Shown here: piece by piece, positions 11,501 to 20,500 of the stretch
How the letters are laid out: every line of letters begins with the position of its first letter
Position numbering within the stretch: the first letter of the stretch is position 1
Assembly (NCBI GenBank): GCA_035048485.1
Contig: CM068590.1
Span: forward strand, 7,925,329 to 7,989,328
DNA length: 64,000 nt
From: Pteria penguin
Taxonomy: Eukaryota > Mollusca > Bivalvia > Pterioida > Pteriidae
Reading direction: 5' to 3'
Made by a program: the position numbers and the translations under genes
Notes under the pieces: model-generated
The model's input: only the letters and a program-made list of their open reading frames with translations
Databases searched by the model: none
Told to the model about the DNA's origin: nothing

Positions 11501-14500
11501 GGTTCCCTTCCAAAATCAAATTTTAGAATTTTTTTCGACATTTCTTTGGACTTGGTGATTCAATGCAGAAAAAAGTGTCATATTTCCTAGTTAATTGATA
11601 ATGATGATTTCTTATGGACTATTGTGATCATAATTATGGTAAGGATTGTTATTTGAAAGAATTTTGTCAATATCTCAATTTTTGGATTTTCTATGAATTT
11701 GTTAAGACTTCCAAATGAGGGTGTATAGGAACAATTCAATCACATTTTTCACTTCTGCTGTTATACCACATGAAAGATTTTAATGAAACATGGAATACAT
11801 GAAGTACTAAAAGTCCTCTATCAATTTGATAAATTTCATCCAAATTGGTTAACAGATAATGCCACCATGTCTAAAAAGCAGTTCTCACAATAGTACATAT
11901 ACCACTTGGTAATTGAAATATGGAGAGTAGCGGTTCAAATCCAGCTGTGGTCAAAATTTTTTTTTCATTTCTTTACACATCTAAATAAGTTTTTAGATGT
12001 TTCTCAACACTCAACATATGAAATAAGGCAATTTTAAGTTAGATCTGGACAATATTTGAAACAATTGTTGTTCATGGCCCAGACTTAAAATCAGTCAACA
12101 AAAGGCCCCACCTAAAGAAAATGACTAACTTGTTGCCCTGAATGACTTCTTGCAGAGACAAAGGAAATGCTTAATATCAAAATCACCTGAATGGATGTGC
12201 AAAAAAGTGTTGTTTTTTATTCTAGCCTGAAATAAAATTTGACATATTTTCAACATCTGTGTTGACTTAGTCACATTAATGCAAAAATAAATGAATTCTT
12301 CCTTCATGCATGACTGATAATCTAGGTACTCAGGTGAGCGATATAGGCCCACTTGGGCCTCTTGTTTATGTTTCCATGTAGTGAATAGTACAATATACTA
12401 TCCATATTAATAACTAGAAACATAGTGTGCCTTACATAAATTTGCTAATTTTATTTTTAGGGGGGACTTGCGAATGGTGTTAGTCGTCTTGAATATTAAT
12501 ACATTATTATACTAGATTGACAGAATTGGAGGAAGGATTCTCTTTTTTATTTCGTTGCAATTCGTGATCCGTCTGACTTTGTAAATCTAATTGGACACAT
12601 TATGTACTTATTGATTAATCTCTTTCATTTTATGACGTTTTTTAAAGTATTGCATACGATTCCATGATGTCATCTAGATTAAAAATGTAAGCGTGTGTTG
12701 CAGAATAAATGTATTTTATGTTAAACATATGTAAAAAGTAACCTTGGACTGATGAAAAGTACTATTTCAATATATTTCATGCATGCATGTGTACTGCGTA
12801 AAGTTAGTCAACTTGCTAGTCGGATCCTTACGTACATACACACTTACGCCGGTTGATGAAACACACTTTTCGTTGAATTAAGAATGTGCATAAGTAGACT
12901 TGGTGAAACGGGCTCCAGCTCTTGCTAAGCTATCGTTGCACGAAGAGCAAAACATTTACATGACTTTGGTCAGATTTCCTATAGACAAGTTGGCTACCGT
13001 GTTTTCGATCTCTTTAGACCGACCCGAATTACTATAGACATTGTCTATCAGTCCACCGTTAATTTCGCACCCTGCTGTCATTCTGTTTTTCCATCATTCC
13101 GTCATTCCTTCATACATTTTGTCTTCGCAACTTCTCCTTAAGCCATCAGAGGATTTTAATGAAACTTGATTCAAACAAAGATCACACTATGTAGGTGTGC
13201 ATATTGTAAGGGGTATGCTGTCCAAAACGTTTTACAGGAGTTATGACCCTTGGACTTATGTTTTTTAGCTCTACTGGTCTCGACCAGTCGAGCTCATGCG
13301 ATGATCCTTCGTCCGTTGTCCGGCCGTCCGGACGTCCGTCCGTAAACAATTTTTTGTTCCCTCTTCTCCTCTGAAGGTATATACCCCAGAGACCTTATTA
13401 TGGGTTCTTCTTGTTGGGTAGGTGGTCTAGTTGTGCATGTGCAATTTTGGTCCAGTTCTGACCCCTTGGGGGCCCACAAAAGGGCGTGTTCCCAAAATCT
13501 TGTTCCCTCTTCTTCTCTGATTGTATATATCCCAGAGACCTAATTATGGTCTCATCATGTTTTATAGCTGGTCTAGTTGTGCATGTGCAATTTTGGTCCC
13601 GTCCGGACCCCTGGGACCCCACAAAGGGGCGTGGTCACAAAATCTTGTTCCCTCTTCTTTTCTGAAGGTATATATCATAGAGACCTAATTATGGTCTCAT
13701 TTTGTTATATAGGTGGTCTAGTTGTGCATGTGCAATTTTGGTACGGTCCGGACCCCCTGGGCTCCCAGAAAGGGGCGTGGTCCCAAAATCTTGTTCCCTC
13801 TTCTATTCTTAAGGTATATGTCCCAGAGACCTAATTATGGTCTCATGTTTGGTATGTGATCTAGTTGTGCATTTATTATTTTGGCCTGGTCCGCCCCCCC
13901 CCTGGGGTCCCACAAAAGGGCGTGGTCCCAAATTCTTGTTCCCTCTTCTGTCCTTAAGGTATATGTCCCAGAGACCTAATTATGGTCTCATTTTGTTGGA
14001 TAGGTGGTCTAGTTGTGCATGTGCAATTTTGGTCTAGTCCGGACCCCCTGGGACCCCACAAAGGGGCGTGGTCACAAAATCTTGTTCCCTCTTCTTTTCT
14101 GAAGGTATATGTCCCAGAGACCTAATTATGGTCTCATCATGTTTGGTATGTGATGTAGTTGTGCATGTATAATTTTGGTCTGGTCCGGACCCCCTGGGGT
14201 CCCAAAAAAGGGCGTGGTCCCAAAATCTTGTTCCCTCATTTTCTCTTAAGGTATATATCCTAGAGACCTAATTATGGTCTCATTTTGTTGGATAGGTGGT
14301 GTAGTTGTGCATGTGCAATTTTGGTCCGGTCCAGACCCCCTGGGACCCCACAAAGGGGCGTGGTCCTAAAATCTTGTTCCCTCTTCTTTTCTTAAGGTAT
14401 ATGTCCCAGAGACCTAATTATGGTCTAATCATGTTTGGTATGTGATCTAGTTGTGCATGTATAATTTTGGTCCAGTTTGGATTCCCTGGGGTCCCACAAA

Positions 14501-17500
14501 CGGGTGTGGTCCCAAAATCTTGTTCCCTCTTTTTCTCTGAAGGTATATATCCTAGAGACCTAATTATGGTCTCATTTTGTTGGATAGGTGGTGTAGTTGT
14601 GCATGTGCAATTTTGGACCAGTTTGGACCTCCTTGGGCCCCACAGGGGGCTTGGTCCCAAAATCTTGTTCCCTCTTCTTTTCTGAAGGTATATGTCCCAG
14701 AGACCTAATTATAGTCTCATCATGATTGATATGTGATGTAGTTGTGCATGTATAAGTTTGGTCCAGTCCGGACCCCCTTGGGTCCCACAAAGGGGTGTGG
14801 TCCCAAAATCTTGTTCCCTCTTTTTCTTTGAAAGTATATAGCCTAGAGACCTAATTATGGTCTCCTTTTGTTGGATAGGTGGTGTAATTGTGCATGTGCA
14901 ATTTTGGACCAGTTCGGACCCCCTGGGGCCCCACAAAGGGGCGTGGTCCCAAAATCTTGTTCCCACTTCTTCTCTTATTGTATATGCCTGTGAGACTTAA
15001 TTATGATCTCATCATGTTTGGTAGGTGGTCTAGTTGTGCATGTGCAATACAAAACATACATGTGTGGTCCAAATATATTTTTACCCCTTCTTCTCTGAAG
15101 GTAAATTGTTGTTTGAGTAGAGGATAACAGTAGAGCTCCAGTCTCGACAGAGACTTCTGGTTTATTTATATATAGTAAATTCACCTTTTATTTGCAACTT
15201 CTCCTAAAACTCTAGGAGGATTTTAATGAAACTGGGTACAAAATAAAGATCACAATCTTTAGATGTGCATATTTCAAAGGGAATCCTGTTTGAAAATTTT
15301 TACATGAGTTCTGACTCTGGGACTGAAATTTTGCTGATGGCAGGGGCATTTGTGATACACTGACACAACTAATTATGTATACAAACAAAAGCAGATGTGA
15401 GATTATGAAGACAATGCTGACAACTCTTTGAATCCACTGCTGGAGTGTCATATATGAGGATGTGTTTGTACCTTACAGGATGAAGATGTTGTGATTGAAA
15501 GTGATGAGGAGTTGAAGGTAGATGGAGGAGGGGAAGATGAAGAAGACGAACATGTCAGGATGCTCCGCCTTAAGAAGGAGGAGCTTAGAAAAAGAGAAGA
15601 ACAGCAATTAAAAGACAAGAAAAATATTGAGGTGGGTATACACACTGTTCCAAAGCATTTCTCAGTACAATGGATTCCGTTTAATATGATAGTCTATTTG
15701 CGTGAATAAAATATCAGATAAAGCGGGCTATCAGATTAAACGCAATTGCGAAAGTTGATGCTTTATGTTGTGTAACATGTTATAGATGTCTACTCATATG
15801 TACTTTTGATAGGGTTTGATTTCATTTAGAGATATAGGACCACTAACATGGTGTAATTAACTTGTGTCAATTGTTAGGAAATCTTGTTCTTTTTTAACTG
15901 ATGATTATCTTCAAACACAAGTATGAGTAGAAAGCAGTAGATTTGTACATATCTCAAGTTAAAGCATCATACTAGTATTAGTTATGCATACTTGACTTCC
16001 ATCAATACAAGGATTAAATATCATTGTCCTAGTTTTTGAGATAAGACTTGACAGGTAGCCAGTAGTATTATACTGTACTTGTACTCTGTGCGGGTTCATT
16101 GATGCTGTTTGAGCACAATCAGCCGACACAGAATGACACTGTAACGTCATCATTGCAAATGAAGTCGTTGATATGAACTTTATTCATGCCGGGTGGGACA
16201 GGAACTCGATCAACATCAAGTTCGGTGTCGGTGCACAGTGTAGTAGGTAGAATGAAACCAGCTTTTCTGAAGAATATGAAATTGTGATTGAATTGACGGA
16301 TCGCCATGCTCGTCTCATGAGTAGTTACAACTGCAACAGAAGTTCTATTTTGTCCCGTCTCTTCCGGGCAAAATAGCTTTTCTGTTGCAGTCATAACTAG
16401 TCTCATGAGATGAATACCATCTTATGTTCACTTTCATTTATGGGATATCGGTGCGTTAGATGTTCAGTAACAAATAATAAAAGTCATTTGGTTAATAACC
16501 TAATTACAGTTACATCTACTCTCAATTTTAGTCATCAACATATTTCATTAATTATGAAATGTGCTACAGCGATCACTAATTAAACTTGTACATATACAAT
16601 GTACTTCAATGAGGTGTCATGTGTTGTGTACACAAACAATCAATTATTATTCCTTAGTTGTCGTCGTATTGCAGTAGGTGTTGTTATATGCCTATGTTTT
16701 CACAGCTGGGTAGTTTCACAATAATATCCGAGCTTGAAATAGGCTAAATTCAAGGTGAAATATTTTATCAATGCTGCTATCAGGTAATCCGAAACTTGGA
16801 CTTTTCACCATCAGATAAAAAAGACAAATTATTATAGAAATACAGAGAAACGGTTTGGTGTTTTAATATCATTTTAGATAAAACGAAATATCAGATAATA
16901 CGATATCAGATAAAATGAAGTTCACTGTAGTAATATAGGTACTTGTCTTCTTTGTCTTTATATATAAAATGTCATAATTTCATTTTATGTGATAGCCAAG
17001 GTATCATCTAAAATATGTCAGCCCAAAGTATGCATTCTATAAGTTATGATTTTTTCATGGAAACCACCTGATTTTGTCAGAAGGCATTTCACACTTAGTA
17101 CATGTACAAAATCTCATGCCACCCCCATCACTATTTCAATAAGGATAAGTAACTTCTTGTGTATCTAGCAGTTGAACTTTCGTGTTGACAGATGGATGGC
17201 ATTAAGTCCATGCCAGCATCCCAACATTCCTGGCATCAAAGGTTAGCTTCCCTTGTAACGCAGATGGTGTCACTGACATAGACAAAACTAATTGTGTATA
17301 TAACAGTGTTTAGATTACTGGACCTGGTTTAGTAAAATTCATTCTGACATTCGTGAAAATGTCATGTGATTTGTTAGATTCCTGATATCCAGACTATTAA
17401 ATTAGAAAGGTTTAAGTACGAGAAAGCTCACTATTTACAGTGTTCCTAGTGGGAAACTAATGGGATTTAATCACAAACTCTATTATTTAGAGTACATGCA

Positions 17501-20500
17501 GTTGATTCCTAGGGGAAAGTAGTTTGATGATTTTAAAGGAGACATTTGGATACTTGAAACAGGTTAATCTCAGACTGTAATTTTCCCTTCCGAAGTAATA
17601 TATAAGTATGAAAACTTAATCAGTCTCTTAAAACGTAACATAATGATCTCATCTTTCTACCATCCAGGTGGCATATGTATAAAACTTAATCAGTCTCTTA
17701 AAACGTAACATAATGATCTCATCTTTCTACCATCCAGGTGCCATATGTATAAAACTTAATCAGTCTCTTAAAACGTAACATAATGATCTCATCTTTCTAC
17801 CATCCAGGTGCCAGATGTATAAAACTTAATCAGTCTCTTAAAACGTAACATAATGATCTCATCTTTCTACCATCCAGGTGCCATATGTATAAAACTTAAT
17901 CAGTCTCTTAAAATGTAACATAATGATCTCATCTTTCTACCATCCAGGTGCCATATGTATAAAAATTTGTAGATTTACGAGCATGTGTAGAGTTTACAAG
18001 TAACTTAGGAAAATATTACAAACTCGTAAATGATATGTACAAAACAACTCGTAGGCATTTTGTAAAGTATCTAACTCTTAACTTTACGAGCACTTTTATA
18101 CATGCACTGTACATATACTCTATAGTATCAAATGATGGTTCAGATATTTCAGGAGCCTGTTTCATCAACATATGTAAGTGTTTGGCTTACTAATTCATAT
18201 ATCAGTCCTGGGCAATGTTATAAGTGTACATTCCTAGTTTAATGAAATGTGTGTTTCATCAACAAGTGTAAGTGTGTACATATGTAAGGATCCGACTAGC
18301 GAGTTGTCTAACTTTATACAGCACAAATGCATGCATAAAGTACATCAAAATAAGTCAAAATGTACTGCTTACAAATGTATAACATTATGAATTTAAGTCT
18401 ATGCATATACACATGATGTGTTTGTAAACATGTAGTGACGTCATGGAATCGTATGCAATATTTGAAAAAACATCATCAAAAGAAAGTGATAAAATTATCC
18501 TGATAAGTCGGCACATAGGCCTACATGTACATCTATTAAGTCAGGCGGATCAAGAATTCCAATGAAATAGAAAAGAGAGAATCCTTCCTCTTATGTCAAT
18601 CTAGTATAATAATGTAATAATATAGAAGACACCCTCCTAAGCCCCTGTAAAACACAAAAAAAAAAATAATCAGTATCAAAATAGATCTACATTTTACATT
18701 TCAAGTTTTTAATTGTTTTACATGATACATGTATGTATAATCTAGGACAAATTTCTTTTGAAAATATTCTTTATAATAAACTTAGAAAACCAAATTTCTC
18801 TTCCGAGAAAGTTGAAATTCTTATTCCCAACGTCAAAAATAAAACAAAAAATTGGCAGCAATTTTTGAACATATTGACAGTAGAGAGGAAACAAAAAGAG
18901 TGGTCTATCATTACAGAAAAGTATGTATCTCTGATTCACTACTGTACTCATAGGCCATTATTTTAAAGAAGAATAACTTTACGATGGCTACTGTAGCACT
19001 CGTAGATTTACAAGTTGAATCACTCACAAGTTACATCTATGTCTTTTTGTACATATGATGTCACTCGTAAATTTATGCTACGAGTGACTTACAAGTACTC
19101 ATAGGATTTATGAATTTTAGTACATAGGGACTCAAGAAGTTTTCAGTCCCCTTAAAAACCTTAACACAGTTAACCTACAGTAGAATCATGCCAGCCACTC
19201 TGAATATCAAAATTGCTAGTTTATGCAACGTAAGGAATTATGGCCGTATCATCACAATATGGTCACATCTTTAAGGCTATGTTCATCTGTTTTTGTGTGT
19301 CCCTCCTGCTTACCTTGTCAGCATGTAAATAAAACATTATTTTACAGTATGGAGCTCATGTTGCTAGAACAGTATTTTATTCTTTCTACCCTGATTGGTG
19401 TTAATACTTGACTAAAAGTCCAAACATAAGACTGTTGGAAGGTGTATTTGTAGAGAAATAAGTGTACGATACGCGAATATGATTTCAAGACCTCAATCAG
19501 AAAATTTTTTATGTAATTTTTTGAATATCTGATGTAAAACTTTTATATACAGCCTTCATGGCATATATTGTCATCCTCTTAAGGGAATTTACTGATACAA
19601 AACAAAATATTTTTAAAAACTGAAGAGAACTACAATGTGTATGTTTCCAGCCTGTCTGTCTGTCCATCTGTTTGAGACACTTTGGTTTCCAAATTTATTA
19701 GCAAGCATTGAAGTGACTGACGTGAAATTTGGTATTAGTTTTGTGTCAGTGAGTTACAGATCAGATTTGAGTTTGGCCATGATTGACATATTTTTGGAAG
19801 AGTTATGACCCTTTGACTTAGTAAATTTATGGAAACCAATGAGGGACATGTTTTGCTTCAACAATACTCAATATGCTTGTTCAGAATAGAATTTATTCCT
19901 GAAATGAGAGAAGAAATTTGGCTGTCATGTATAATTTTGTTATTATAGTATCTGTGATTAAACACTGTTTTACAAATCATTTACAAATGTATAATACTTC
20001 TAGTCCATGCTACAGATGAATTCAGTCACTGTGAGACTGTTTTAGCATCAGACTCTCTTTTACAGAAACTGTTGGAGAAGAGTAGTCACTGTTGCATTGA
20101 GATAGAAATTCACCCAATATTTCTGGTACCAGATACCAACTGCTTTATAGATCACTTTGTCAGCATGCAACAAATCATTTCTCAGAGGAAGTTCACGGTA
20201 GTGGTACCACTCGTAGGTAGGTCATTGGTAACAGGATTTGGTAGAGTAGTTTGAGGGTTAGGAGGCTGTGAGGGTAACCACATTATTCGAGAAGTCAGAT
20301 TGCAGGTCAAGTGTGCTGCCAACTAAAAGCACTACAGGACTGAAGACTGAAGAGCATTTGTTGCTACAATACTGGAACCTGTTTTATTTGGAGATTACAA
20401 GTTACAAAAACAGCTTTTCCTAATAAATGAATCATATTTTACTGTTTTATTGGTTCTTTTATGTACTTTTTACCCAGAACAAATGTTTCACCACTTCAGA

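Larger units (their letters stand above)
9662..12918. mobile_element. Middle-level TIR element (CTGGAGCCCGTTTCA ends), interrupted
   Basis: The terminal inverted repeats ctggagcccgtttcatca (9662-9679) and tggtgaaacgggctccag (12901-12918) match at 17 of 18 positions. The element is split by the Helentron-like insertion 9863-12367, so its own length is about 750 bases. A second copy in the opposite orientation starts at 18152. No coding capacity is visible. I could not identify a target duplication. Confidence 0.75.
9204..13073. mobile_element. Outer TIR element with 7-8 bp target duplication (hAT-like?), host of a nest
   Basis: The left terminus agtgtgcgaaattaac (9204-9219) is the inverse of the right terminus gttaatttcgcaccct (13058-13073), 15 of 16 positions. 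The flanks are gctgtcac (9196-9203) and gctgtcat (13074-13081), an imperfect 8-base or perfect 7-base direct repeat. Both arms share cctatagac motifs. The left arm is 9204-9661 and the right arm 12919-13073; everything between is a later insertion. The 8-base duplication suggests hAT, but the superfamily is not proven. Confidence 0.7.
17954..19131 (+). mobile_element. Possible Harbinger-like element with a nested MITE
   Basis: The left border (tatgtataaaaatttgtaga) and the inverted right border (tatgtactaaaattcataaa on the minus strand) are similar, and both arms carry actcgtaaat / tacgagtg / atatgtacaaaa motifs in inverse order. Between the arms sit the inverted MITE copy at 18152 and a Myb/SANT-like coding fragment. 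Superfamily and exact ends are uncertain. Confidence 0.38.

Noticed and set aside
13294..15127. Several 60-85-codon frames on both strands with shared phrases
   Set aside because: They recur with the 146-bp repeat and share phrases only because the repeat does.
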